In this document: in pieces, positions 25,523 to 33,794 of the stretch
How positions within the stretch are numbered: the first letter of the stretch is position 1
Layout: the number at the start of each line of letters is the position of its first letter
Assembly: GCA_949297015.1 (NCBI GenBank)
Contig: CASFRF010000012.1
Location: 1-64,000, forward strand
Length of the DNA stretch: 64,000 bases
From: an uncultured bacterium
Lineage (GTDB): Bacteria; Verrucomicrobiota; Lentisphaeria; Victivallales; Victivallaceae
Direction: 5' to 3'
Notes under the pieces: generated by a model
Seen by the model: only the letters and a program-made list of their open reading frames with translations
Databases searched by the model: none
Told to the model about the DNA's origin: nothing
Program-made: the position numbers and the translations under genes

Positions 25523-26536
25523 ATGAATCAGATTATTGAGAAAATCCATACCGCGCTGGCCGCGGCCGAACAACGGCTGACCGCAGCCGACGCCGCGGAG
25601 ATCGAAGCGGTCCGGATCGAACTGGCGGGACGCAACGGACTGTTCCCCGCACTCAGCAAGGAGATGGGATCGGTGCCGCCGGAGGAGCGGCGCGAGGTCG
25701 GAAGCGCCTTCAACGAGGGCCGCCGGAAACTGCAGGAGCTGCTGGACGCCGCCCGTGCCCGGCTCGAAGAGCGCGGCAGCACCGCCGAACAGCTCGATCT
25801 GACCTTGCCCGGACGGCGCCGCTCCATGGGCCACAAGCATCCGGTGACCCGGATGATCGACGAGTGCGTGGCCATCTTCCGGCGGATGGGTTTTACCGTG
25901 GCCGAGGGACCCGAGATCGAGGACGTCTATCACAACTTCGATGCGTTGAACACCCACGCTGATCATCCCTCGCGCGATCCCGGCGATACCTTCTACTTTG
26001 CGGACGGGCGGATTCTCCGGACCCAGACTTCTCCGGTCCAGATCCGGGTGATGGAAAATCACGAGCCGCCGGTGCGCATTGTGGCGCCGGGCCGGGTTTT
26101 CCGGCGCGATACGCCGGACGCCACCCACGGCATGAACTTCCACCAGATCGAAGGTTTGTACGTCGATCGGGGGGTGTCGCTGGCCGATCTCAAGAGCGTG
26201 TTGCAGACCTTCGCCACCGAGATGTACGGCCCCGGCGCGAAGATCCGGTTGCGCCCGCACTTCTTCCCCTTCACTGAGCCGAGCGTGGAGTACGACTTTT
26301 CATGTATGATGTGCGGCGGCAAGGGGTGTCCGGTGTGCAAGCACTCCGGCTTTATCGAGATCGCCGGAGCGGGGATGGTGGATCCGGCGGTGCTGAAGAA
26401 CGTCGGTTATGATCCGGAAGTGTGGTCCGGCTTCGCCTTCGGCATGGGCATTGAACGGCTGGCGATGCTGCGCTATCGGATCGGGGACATCCGTTGGCTC
26501 TACGAGAACGATGTCCGTTTTCTGGAACAATTCTAA
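25523..26536 (+). CDS. pheS: Phenylalanyl-tRNA synthetase alpha subunit
   Basis: 337 residues from ATG 25523 (GGAG eight bases upstream); an in-frame start 48 bases earlier lies in the terminator tail and is rejected. The N-terminal coiled coil binds tRNA-Phe. The catalytic core shows motif 2 ATHGMNFHQIEGLYVDRG, the FPFTEPSVEYDF block, and motif 3 GFAFGMGIERLAMLRYRIGDIR. Forms an alpha2-beta2 enzyme with PheT, which starts 20 bases after its stop. Confidence 0.97.
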   Translation: MNQIIEKIHTALAAAEQRLTAADAAEIEAVRIELAGRNGLFPALSKEMGSVPPEERREVGSAFNEGRRKLQELLDAARARLEERGSTAEQLDLTLPGRRRSMGHKHPVTRMIDECVAIFRRMGFTVAEGPEIEDVYHNFDALNTHADHPSRDPGDTFYFADGRILRTQTSPVQIRVMENHEPPVRIVAPGRVFRRDTPDATHGMNFHQIEGLYVDRGVSLADLKSVLQTFATEMYGPGAKIRLRPHFFPFTEPSVEYDFSCMMCGGKGCPVCKHSGFIEIAGAGMVDPAVLKNVGYDPEVWSGFAFGMGIERLAMLRYRIGDIRWLYENDVRFLEQF

Positions 26537-26556
26537 TCGGGAAAGGCTGGGATAAA

Positions 26557-28965
26557 ATGATTATTTCCCGTGATTGGCTGGGAGCGTACGTCGGAATCGA
26601 CTGCTCGCTGGCGGAGCTTTGCGCCAAGTTGACCGCGGCCGGAATCGAGGTGGAGGCGGTGGAGACCGCTCAGCGAGTCCCCGCCGGAGTGGTGGTGGCC
26701 CGGATTCTGGAGCGGAAACCGCACCCGGATCCGGCGGTCACCCATCTTTCGGTGTGCCGGGTGTTCGACGGCGCGAACGAGGTGCAGATCGTCTGCGGCG
26801 CCCCGAACTGCGACGCCGGCAAAACCGTGCCGCTGGCGACCATCGGGACGGTGTTCAAGGACGGCGAAGGCGAGTTCCGGATCAAGAAGGCGAAGCTGCG
26901 CGGAGTCGAATCCTGCGGTATGATGTGCAGCGCCCGCGAGCTCGGACTCGGCAACGATCATGACGGACTCTTGGAATTGGATCCGGAGCTGAAGCCGGGG
27001 ACGCCGCTGACCGAGGTCTTCCGCGGCGACAGCGCGATCGAGATCGAAGTGACGCCGAACCGGCCCGACTGGCTTTCGCACTGGGGCGTGGCCCGCGATG
27101 TGGCCTGCTTGCTCAACACCACGGCGCAGCTGCCGGAAATTTCGGTTCCGGCCGTCGAGCAGCCGGAACCGGCGGCCGATCTGGTGACGGTGGAGGCCCC
27201 GGAACTCTGCACCCGGTATCTCGCCCGGGTGATCCGCGGAGTGCGGATCGCGGAGAGTCCGGAGTGGCTGAAACAGCGGCTGCTGGCGGTGGGGCTGCGC
27301 CCGATCAACAACGTGGTCGATGTGACCAACTTTGTGTTGATGGAGCTGGGACAGCCGCTGCACGCCTTTGATCTTGACCGGCTGGCCGGACACCGGGTGG
27401 TGGCCCGGCGGGCCCGCAGCGGGGAGTCCATCACCACGCTGGACGGCAAGACGCTGACCCTCGAACCGCGCCATCTGGTGATCGCGGACGCCGAAAAGCC
27501 GATGGCTCTGGCCGGGGTGATGGGCGGCGAGGCCAGCGGCGTGAGCGATGACACGGTGAATCTGCTGATCGAAAGCGCGGTGTTCGATCCCTCCAACATC
27601 CGCGCCACCAGCCGGGAGCTGGGGATCTCCAGCGATTCGAGCTATCGCTTTGAGCGCGGCGTGGATTTCGATATGGCGCGCACCGCGGCCGACCGCGCGG
27701 CACAGCTGATTCTGGCCACCGCGGGGGGGAAACTGGCCACCGAGCTGGTCGAGGTGAGTTCCGGCCGTCCCGCCGAGCCGGTGATCCGGTGCCGTTTCGA
27801 CCGGGTCCGGAGCTTGATCGGCGTGGAGATCGCCAATGCCGAAATCGTCGATATTTTCCGGCGGCTCCGGCTGCGGGTGGAGGAGATCACCGAGGAGTCC
27901 TGCCGGGTGACGGCGCCGCTGTTCCGGCTCGATCTGACCCGCGAGGCCGACCTGATCGAGGAGGTGGCGCGGATTCACGGACTGGACCGGATTCCGTTGA
28001 AACCGGTGGTCGGGACGCTGGTCGGCTCTGCCGCCGAGGACGCCCACTACAAGCCGCAGGCGCTGCGGGATGATCTGATTGCGCTGGGACTGGATGAGTG
28101 CATGCACTACAGCACGGTCAGCCCGCGTTCCGCGCTCTCCGACGAGCGGTTCAGCGAGGCGGCGCTGGTCCGGCTGGACAATCCGCTGAGCGCGGATCTG
28201 GCGATTCTGCGGCCGTCGCTGTTCGGCGAGATGATGGAGACGGTGGCGCGCAATGTCTCGCGGCGCAATCTCGATTTGCGGCTCTGCGAGCTGAGCCGGG
28301 TGTTCTGCGCCGATCCGAAGCTGTTTCCGGAGGAGCGTTTCGCCTGCTGTCTGGTGCTCTCCGGGCGGCGGCATCCGGAGCGCTTCTCGGCGGAGCTGGC
28401 CGAGGTGTACGACTTCTACGATCTCAAGGGGTTGCTGGAGAGTCTGCTGGTGCACCGCGACTACGCCGACTGGCGGTTTGAAGCGGCCTCCGATGCGCGG
28501 TTTGAGCCGGGGCGCTGTCTGGCCATTCTGCTGGACGGTCGGATCGCCGGTTATTGCGGCGAGGTGGCGCACCGGAAACTCAAGGGGCTGCGGACGCCGT
28601 ATCCGGTCTTCTACGCCGAGCTGGAGGCCGCGGAGCTGGAGCGGGCCCGGCGCGGGGCCGTGGAGTATCAACCCTTCTCCCAGTTCCCGGCGGTGAGCCG
28701 CGACGTGGCCTTTGTGGCGCCGAAGGCGTTGCAGCACGCGGAGGTGCTGACCTTCATCCGGCGGTCGGGGCTGAAGTTCCTGGAGGAGGTGACGTTGTTC
28801 GACGTCTTCGAGGATGAGAAGGCGCTGGGGGCCGGGCGGCGGAGTCTGGCCTATCAGGTGACCTTCCGCCATCCGGCCCGGACCCTGACCGATCAGGAGG
28901 TCAACAAGGAGTTTGAAAAACTGCGCAACCGTCTGGTTCGCGAACTCAAGGTGGAATTGCGATGA
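26557..28965 (+). CDS. pheT: Phenylalanyl-tRNA synthetase beta subunit
   Basis: 802 residues from ATG 26557. Starts MIISRDWLGAYVGIDC. An OB-fold tRNA-binding domain follows (PAGVVVARILERKPHPDP, VQIVCGAPN), then the B3/B4 editing region (RYLARVIRGVRIAESPEWLKQRLLAVGLRPINNVVDVTN), B5 (SSYRFERGVDFD and following), a class-II-like core, and the C-terminal FDX-ACB anticodon-binding domain (YQPFSQFPAVSRDVAFVAP). Length and order are standard. The stop overlaps the nadA start (ATGA). Confidence 0.97.
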   Translation: MIISRDWLGAYVGIDCSLAELCAKLTAAGIEVEAVETAQRVPAGVVVARILERKPHPDPAVTHLSVCRVFDGANEVQIVCGAPNCDAGKTVPLATIGTVFKDGEGEFRIKKAKLRGVESCGMMCSARELGLGNDHDGLLELDPELKPGTPLTEVFRGDSAIEIEVTPNRPDWLSHWGVARDVACLLNTTAQLPEISVPAVEQPEPAADLVTVEAPELCTRYLARVIRGVRIAESPEWLKQRLLAVGLRPINNVVDVTNFVLMELGQPLHAFDLDRLAGHRVVARRARSGESITTLDGKTLTLEPRHLVIADAEKPMALAGVMGGEASGVSDDTVNLLIESAVFDPSNIRATSRELGISSDSSYRFERGVDFDMARTAADRAAQLILATAGGKLATELVEVSSGRPAEPVIRCRFDRVRSLIGVEIANAEIVDIFRRLRLRVEEITEESCRVTAPLFRLDLTREADLIEEVARIHGLDRIPLKPVVGTLVGSAAEDAHYKPQALRDDLIALGLDECMHYSTVSPRSALSDERFSEAALVRLDNPLSADLAILRPSLFGEMMETVARNVSRRNLDLRLCELSRVFCADPKLFPEERFACCLVLSGRRHPERFSAELAEVYDFYDLKGLLESLLVHRDYADWRFEAASDARFEPGRCLAILLDGRIAGYCGEVAHRKLKGLRTPYPVFYAELEAAELERARRGAVEYQPFSQFPAVSRDVAFVAPKALQHAEVLTFIRRSGLKFLEEVTLFDVFEDEKALGAGRRSLAYQVTFRHPARTLTDQEVNKEFEKLRNRLVRELKVELR

Positions 28966-29876
28966 ACGAAACCGAGGCGTTGAAACAGCGGATCGACCGC
29001 CTGCGCCGCGAGCGCAAGGCGGTGATTCTGGCCCACAACTATGAGCTGGGGGAGATTCAGGACATCGCCGATTTCTGCGGCGATTCGCTGGAGCTCTCGG
29101 TCAAGGCGGCCGAGACTGCGGCCGAGGTGATCGTGTTCTGCGGGGTGCGGTTCATGGCCGAGACCGCCAAAATCCTCTCGCCGGATAAGACCGTGCTGCT
29201 GCCGGTGGAGCACGCCCCCTGTGAAATGGCCGATATGGCGGAGGCCGCGGCGTTGCGGGAATACAAGGCGCGCCACCCTGAGGCGCTGGCAGTCTGCTAC
29301 GTCAACACCACCGCCGCTGTCAAGGCCGAGTGCGACTGGTGCGTGACCAGCGCCAACGCGGTGCGGATCGTCGGTTCGTTGCCGGAGGAGCGGCCGATTC
29401 TGTTCGTGCCGGATCGGAATCTGGGCAGCTACTGCGCGGAGCAGACCGGACGGAACCTGATCCTCTGGGAGGGGTTTTGCCCGGTCCACGAACGGATGAC
29501 TCCGGAGCAGGTGGAGCGCCGCCGCCGGGAGTATCCGGAGGCCGAAGTGCTGATGCATCCGGAGGCTCCCGCCGCCACCGTGGCGCTGGCCGACCGGGCG
29601 CTTTCCACCGGCGGCATGTTGCGGTATGTCCGGGAGTCGAACCGGCGGGAGTTCATCATCGCCACCGAGCTGGGCATTCTGCACCGGCTGGCGGCGGAGA
29701 GTCCCGATAAAAAGCTGATCCCGCTGACCGAACAGGCGATCTGCCCCTGGATGAAGGTGATCCGGCTGGCGGATGTCTGCCGGGCGCTGGAGACCATGCA
29801 GTTCCCGATCGAGCTGGATGAGGAGTTGCGGCGGCGGGCGGAACTGCCGATCCGCCGGATGCTCGAATTCCGCTAA
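28962..29876 (+). CDS. nadA: Quinolinate synthase
   Basis: 304 residues. NadA condenses iminoaspartate and dihydroxyacetone phosphate to quinolinate in NAD synthesis, using an oxygen-sensitive 4Fe-4S cluster. The three cluster cysteines are in place: Cys87 (APCEMAD), Cys173 (GFCPVHE) and Cys261 (AICPWMK). Other family blocks: ILAHNYELGEIQDIADFCGDS, VNTTAAVKAECDWCVTSANA, MHPEAPA. It is translationally coupled to pheT by an ATGA overlap; no other NAD gene (nadB, nadC) is nearby. Confidence 0.96.
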   Translation: MNETEALKQRIDRLRRERKAVILAHNYELGEIQDIADFCGDSLELSVKAAETAAEVIVFCGVRFMAETAKILSPDKTVLLPVEHAPCEMADMAEAAALREYKARHPEALAVCYVNTTAAVKAECDWCVTSANAVRIVGSLPEERPILFVPDRNLGSYCAEQTGRNLILWEGFCPVHERMTPEQVERRRREYPEAEVLMHPEAPAATVALADRALSTGGMLRYVRESNRREFIIATELGILHRLAAESPDKKLIPLTEQAICPWMKVIRLADVCRALETMQFPIELDEELRRRAELPIRRMLEFR

Positions 29877-29887
29877 GGCGCAGCAGT

Positions 29888-29912
29888 CGGCGGTTCCGAA
29901 CCGGAACCGCCG
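29888..29912. terminator. Bidirectional GC hairpin between nadA and xer
   Basis: A perfect 10-bp inverted repeat CGGCGGTTCC (29888-29897) with 29903-29912 around five bases, between convergent stops. No T run. The core GGAACCG is also present in the hairpin at 18851-18877. Confidence 0.55.
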
Positions 29913-29921
29913 GGCAACGCT

Positions 29922-30860
29922 TCATTTGGCGCGGGGGTGGGCCTTGCGGTAGACGTTCTTCATCCGCTCGGCGCTGACGTGGGTGTAGATCTGGGTGGTG
30001 CTCAGATTCTCGTGCCCCAGCAGCTCCTGCACACTGCGCAGATCCGCCCCCGCATCCAGCAGATGGGTGGCGAAGGAGTGGCGGAGTTTGTGCGGCGTCA
30101 GGTCGGCGGGCAAACCCGCTTCGGCCAGGTAGTCCTTGAGATTGCGCTGGAACGAGCGGGCGGTCAGCCGCCCCCCCTGATGATTCAGAAAGACCGGCGC
30201 GTCGGGCAGCCGACCGCCGCCGACTGCGCTGCGCAGTTGCAGATAGCTCCGGAGCGCCTCCCGGGCCGGAGTGCCCAGCATCCCCAGGCGTTCCTTTTTC
30301 CCTTTGCCCCGGAGCTTCAGAATGCCCGCGCCCAGATCGAGATCGCCGTAATTGAGCCCCACCGCCTCGCTGATGCGCAGACCCCCGCTGTAGATCACTT
30401 CGATCAGCGCCCGGTCCCGGGCAGCGGCGAACTGCGCGCCCTCTTCACTTTTGATGGTACCGGCGGCAATCCGCGCCTCCCAGCAGGCGCCGACCGCGGC
30501 GGAGAGGCGATCCACCGCGGTCACGCTCATCACCTGCGGCAGTTTTTCCTCGACCTTCAGCGCCGGCAGCCGCAGAAAGGGGTTCCCCGAGACCACGCCC
30601 TCGCGCAGCAGAAAACGGAAAAACGAGCGCAGCGCCGACAGCTTCCGCAGGATGGAGGATTTGGCGGTCCCGCGCCGATGCAGTTCGTAGACGAAGGTGC
30701 GGGCGTCCTCGGCGGTGATGGTGGCCCAGTCGTCAAAATCCCCGGCGCCGCGCAGCAACTCCGCGAACTGCCGGAGATCCCGCGCATAGTTGTCGAGCGT
30801 GTGCTCGCTGGCCTGGCGTTCGTGTGCCAGATAGGTCAGAAAATTCTGCAGTCGACTCAT
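29922..30860 (-). CDS. xerC: Tyrosine recombinase XerC/XerD
   Basis: 312 residues from ATG 30860. Site-specific recombinase that resolves chromosome dimers at dif. The N-terminal SAM-like core-binding domain (residues 1-100, FLTYLAHERQASEHTLDNYARDL) and the catalytic domain carry the full set: Arg162 (GGLRISEAV), Lys in LRGKGKKER, His257 and Arg260 (HKLRHSFATHLLDAG), His283 (LGHENLSTTQ) and Tyr292 nucleophile (IYTHVS). Whether it is XerC or XerD cannot be decided from one protein. It stands alone and is transcribed toward nadA; nothing suggests it is a mobile-element integrase. Confidence 0.9.
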   Translation of the reverse strand: MSRLQNFLTYLAHERQASEHTLDNYARDLRQFAELLRGAGDFDDWATITAEDARTFVYELHRRGTAKSSILRKLSALRSFFRFLLREGVVSGNPFLRLPALKVEEKLPQVMSVTAVDRLSAAVGACWEARIAAGTIKSEEGAQFAAARDRALIEVIYSGGLRISEAVGLNYGDLDLGAGILKLRGKGKKERLGMLGTPAREALRSYLQLRSAVGGGRLPDAPVFLNHQGGRLTARSFQRNLKDYLAEAGLPADLTPHKLRHSFATHLLDAGADLRSVQELLGHENLSTTQIYTHVSAERMKNVYRKAHPRAK

Positions 30861-30889
30861 ATTCAAAAACCCCCGGATCCTATCCAAGC

Positions 30890-30918
30890 AACATACCTTC
30901 ATCTGTGGAAAATGTCAA
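30890..30918 (-). promoter_or_regulatory. Promoter of the xer gene
   Basis: Minus strand TTGACA (30913-30918), 17-base spacer, TATGTT (30890-30895), about 30 bases before the ATG. Confidence 0.65.
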
Positions 30919-30927
30919 GTTTCCGGA

Positions 30928-30956
30928 TTGCATTTTGTCCCATCTGGAACTACATT
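30928..30956 (+). promoter_or_regulatory. Candidate promoter of the SH3b protein gene
   Basis: TTGCAT (30928-30933), 17-base spacer, TACATT (30951-30956), divergent from the xer promoter and 35 bases before the start. Confidence 0.5.
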
Positions 30957-30991
30957 ATTCCCGATCGAAGAGGGAAGGAGAAAGCTGGAAA

Positions 30992-31591
30992 ATGGGAATC
31001 CGCAAATTCTGCGTGCCGATGCTGTTGTGCTGTTGCTGGCCGGGCTGGCTGGCGGCTGAACGGGTGGTGACCGCCAGTGTGCTGAACGTCCGTTCTCAAC
31101 CTTCGACTTCCGGCGAGGTGTTGGCGAAGTTGCGCCGCGGCGATCCGGTGGAGGTGATCGGAACCGAGAAGGATTGGTACGAGATCAAACCGCCCCGGGG
31201 CGTCACCCGGCGCTGTTTCGTCTCGAAAAGCCTGATCGCCGAAGTCCGGCCGGAGCCGAAATCCCCGGCCCGGGGCAAGGCCGCCGCCGGCCCCTCGGCC
31301 CGCGAAATCCTGACCTCGGTCGGCGCGAAAAAACTGAAGGATTCGGTGACCTTCCGCGGTCGCTTCTTCGCGCTGCCCAAAGAGCAGGCCGCAACCGGGA
31401 TCCCCTATGCCGTGCTGAAGATCGTGGGGGATCGTTATGTGATCGATTGCTTCGCGCTGGGAGATCCGGAGGATAAGCTGCCCTCCTTCGTCGATCGCGA
31501 AGTCCGGGTGGTCGGCGAATATTACCAGATCCCGAACTGGAAGACCCGGGTCGTCTACATCAAATCGATCAAGGAAAACGAACCGCAATGA
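30992..31591 (+). CDS. Secreted SH3b-domain protein
   Basis: 199 residues from ATG 30992 (GGAAGGAG ribosome site). Signal peptide MGIRKFCVPMLLCCCWPGWLAA with likely cleavage near residue 22. A bacterial SH3 domain follows at about 25-85 (ASVLNVRSQPSTSGEVLAKLRRGDPVEVIG, DWYEIKPP), typical of cell-wall or peptide binding. The rest (about 105-199) is a conserved-looking beta domain (VTFRGRFFALP, IPYAVLKIVGDRYVIDCFALGD, REVRVVGEYYQIPNWKTRVVYIKSI) that I do not recognise; it resembles an OB-like fold. Single-gene unit ended by the hairpin at 31687-31714. Confidence 0.7.
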   Translation: MGIRKFCVPMLLCCCWPGWLAAERVVTASVLNVRSQPSTSGEVLAKLRRGDPVEVIGTEKDWYEIKPPRGVTRRCFVSKSLIAEVRPEPKSPARGKAAAGPSAREILTSVGAKKLKDSVTFRGRFFALPKEQAATGIPYAVLKIVGDRYVIDCFALGDPEDKLPSFVDREVRVVGEYYQIPNWKTRVVYIKSIKENEPQ

Positions 31592-31686
31592 GCCGCCGGC
31601 TCCGCCGTCGCGACCGCTGACGTGCGCGATGTTCCTCCCGGCTCCCCGTCGCCGCGACCTGCCGCCGGGTATGAAGAGCCGGACCG

Positions 31687-31714
31687 GGCGGCGGGGCCGA
31701 CCGGCCCCGCCGCC
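31687..31714. terminator. Strong GC hairpin between convergent genes
   Basis: A perfect 12-bp stem (GGCGGCGGGGCC at 31687-31698 with 31703-31714) and GACC loop, six bases before the stop of the minus-strand DUF4139-like gene. It probably ends transcription from both sides. Confidence 0.6.
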
Positions 31715-31719
31715 ACTCC

Positions 31720-33732
31720 TTACAGCGCCAGATTCCGGAGATAGTTCTCCAGCTGGGTCTGGGCTTCAAGACTCTGCTGTCGGGCGGTTTTGCGCTGCTG
31801 TTGCAGCGCGTCGAGCTGCTGAATCTCCTGATTGAGGCGGCTGACCAGCTGCTGCCGGAAGTCGTCGTTGCTGCGAAGCGCGTTGATGTTGTTCCGGGTC
31901 CGGGAGACGTTTTGATCCATCTCCTTGAGCTCCTGCTCCAGCGCCGCCACCTTGCGCTCGCTCAAGGTGAATTCCTGATAACGGCGGCTCGCCTCCTGCC
32001 AGGCTTCACGCTGTTCGGGAGTCAACTGCGCCGTGCTGAGGATGCCGCTGAACTGGTTCCAGTCCTGAGGACGCAGGGTGAACTTTTCCTCGATCACCCG
32101 GCGTTGCTCCACCGGAAACACCAGCGTTTTTTTGGGCTCCAGCGTCAGGCGGAACCGGTAAAAACCGTTTTCCGTTTTCCAAGGCTTCAATTCCGGCGCC
32201 AGCTGCCACTGCGGCTCTTCGCGGACATAGAGCAGCAGCGTCTGCGGCTTCTCCCCCTGATTGATGAATTGATACTCCACCACGTTGCGCAGGGTTTTGG
32301 CCGCCTCCAGCGTGCCACGGAGAAATTTCACGCTCTGATATTCCTGTTTCTGGACGAGGTCTTTGACTTCGGTCTTGACATCCAGCGCCAGACTGTAGCG
32401 GATCACCGCGTCACCGGAAGCGACCAGATTCGGCAGTTCGGAGTCGCCGCCGTAGGCATTCTGATCGTAGACCGCCAGCGGTCCCCGCAGCAGCAGTTTG
32501 TTGCTGGAGTTGGTCAGCAGCGCTCCGTTGTAGGGATAAGTCTGACCGTCTTCGCGATTGAAGAGCAGCAGCTTCTCCGCCGGGATCGCCTCCGAGATCA
32601 GCTCGAGCATGGTGGATTGACGGCGTTCCAGCGAGACCGGGTGTTCGATCTTGTATTCAAAGAGTTCCCCCAGTTCGGAGCCCGCCACCGCCGGAACTCC
32701 CGCCCCGGCTTTCCGGCCCCAGCTTTGCTGCTCGTACGCGACTTCTGCTTCGCGTTTGCGGTCGGCATCCGCCGCGGCCAGTTGCTTGTTCGCCCGCGAC
32801 AGTACCTGGGCCGGAGCCGGGGCCGCGCTCACGGCATTGAGAAAAAAGCTGTTGCCCTCGGCCAGCGCCCGCTCGCGCAGCACCGGCAGCGTGGGGCGGT
32901 AGCGATATTGGGACTGGTAGAGGTTCTGAAGCAGGAATACCGGATCCCCGGAGACCAGCGAAAGCTCCAGCCCGTTCCAGTCGCTGTCGGTCTGGTTTTC
33001 CACGATCGCCCAGCCCTGCAGCAGAGCCCGGTCCTTGAGTTCGGGGTCGAAGACCAGGCGGTAACTGGTCTTCCAGATCGGCGTCTCCATGGTGTAGCCG
33101 AAGCGGACCCGGCGGCGATTCTGCCCCAGAAACTCGATGGTGAACGGTTTGCGGTTCCCATTGCGGTCGGAGGCGAGGACTCCGAGCGCCTTATGCAGCT
33201 CCTGCAGCACCTTGGCGTCGGTCGGCGCAAAGGTGCGGATCGACTCCAGCGGCAGCATCTCAATGCCGCCGGAAGTGAGCAGACTGACGCTCTCGACCGG
33301 CAGCTGATTCTGAGAGCTTTTGGTCTCCACGCCGAGTACGGTGCCGGTGAATTGGCGATTGGTCACGGTGTGGAAGGCAACTTCGGCGCCGCGCAACTGG
33401 CGCAGCAGATCGGCGGCGGTCAGATTCCCGGAGACGTTGATCGGAAACGCTTCGAGCGCCTTGTTCAGCGGATTCTGCGCGGGGTAGCGGATCAGCCCGA
33501 TGCTGCCGCCGTCCAGATCCTGAATGACCAGCGTTTTGAGCAGATCGTTCAGCTGTTCTGCGGTGAAATTGAGCGTGCAGCGGTCATTGCCTTCGACCGT
33601 TCCCTCGTGCTCGAAAAAGCCGACCCCCGAGGTGTACAGCACCAGTCGTTTGACCGGAATTTCCGCCGCTCCCAGGCCGCTCCCCCAGAGCAGCAGCCCC
33701 GACAGCACCAGACTCGAAACCGACACTTTCAT
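31720..33732 (-). CDS. DUF4139-like exported protein
   Basis: 670 residues from ATG 33732 (AGGAGGT ribosome site). Signal peptide (MKVSVSSLVLSGLLLWGSGLGAAE). The N-terminal region (LVLYTSGVGFFEHEGTVEGND) and the later beta sandwich (FGYTMETPIWKTSYRLVFD, WAIVENQTDSDWNGLELSLVSGDPV) fit the DUF4139/mucoidy-inhibitor-like family, whose function is unknown. A C-terminal coiled coil (about 580-665, rich in Gln, Arg, Leu) follows KFTLRPQDWNQFSG. It has its own candidate promoter (33765-33792), so it may be independent of the kinase operon directly upstream. Confidence 0.6.
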   Translation of the reverse strand: MKVSVSSLVLSGLLLWGSGLGAAEIPVKRLVLYTSGVGFFEHEGTVEGNDRCTLNFTAEQLNDLLKTLVIQDLDGGSIGLIRYPAQNPLNKALEAFPINVSGNLTAADLLRQLRGAEVAFHTVTNRQFTGTVLGVETKSSQNQLPVESVSLLTSGGIEMLPLESIRTFAPTDAKVLQELHKALGVLASDRNGNRKPFTIEFLGQNRRRVRFGYTMETPIWKTSYRLVFDPELKDRALLQGWAIVENQTDSDWNGLELSLVSGDPVFLLQNLYQSQYRYRPTLPVLRERALAEGNSFFLNAVSAAPAPAQVLSRANKQLAAADADRKREAEVAYEQQSWGRKAGAGVPAVAGSELGELFEYKIEHPVSLERRQSTMLELISEAIPAEKLLLFNREDGQTYPYNGALLTNSSNKLLLRGPLAVYDQNAYGGDSELPNLVASGDAVIRYSLALDVKTEVKDLVQKQEYQSVKFLRGTLEAAKTLRNVVEYQFINQGEKPQTLLLYVREEPQWQLAPELKPWKTENGFYRFRLTLEPKKTLVFPVEQRRVIEEKFTLRPQDWNQFSGILSTAQLTPEQREAWQEASRRYQEFTLSERKVAALEQELKEMDQNVSRTRNNINALRSNDDFRQQLVSRLNQEIQQLDALQQQRKTARQQSLEAQTQLENYLRNLAL

Positions 33733-33764
33733 AACGGACCTCCTGTATTTGATGTTGCCAGTAG

Positions 33765-33792
33765 ACTGTAGCATCAGATCGAAGCAATGCAA
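33765..33792 (-). promoter_or_regulatory. Candidate promoter of the DUF4139-like gene
   Basis: Minus strand TTGCAT (33787-33792), 16-base spacer, TACAGT (33765-33770), in the gap after the ABC-F stop codon. Confidence 0.5.
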
Positions 33793-33794
33793 GG

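Noticed and set aside
29922-30860. Mobile-element integrase
   Set aside because: The protein matches housekeeping XerC/XerD size and motifs, and there is no tRNA, att-like repeat or phage gene beside it.
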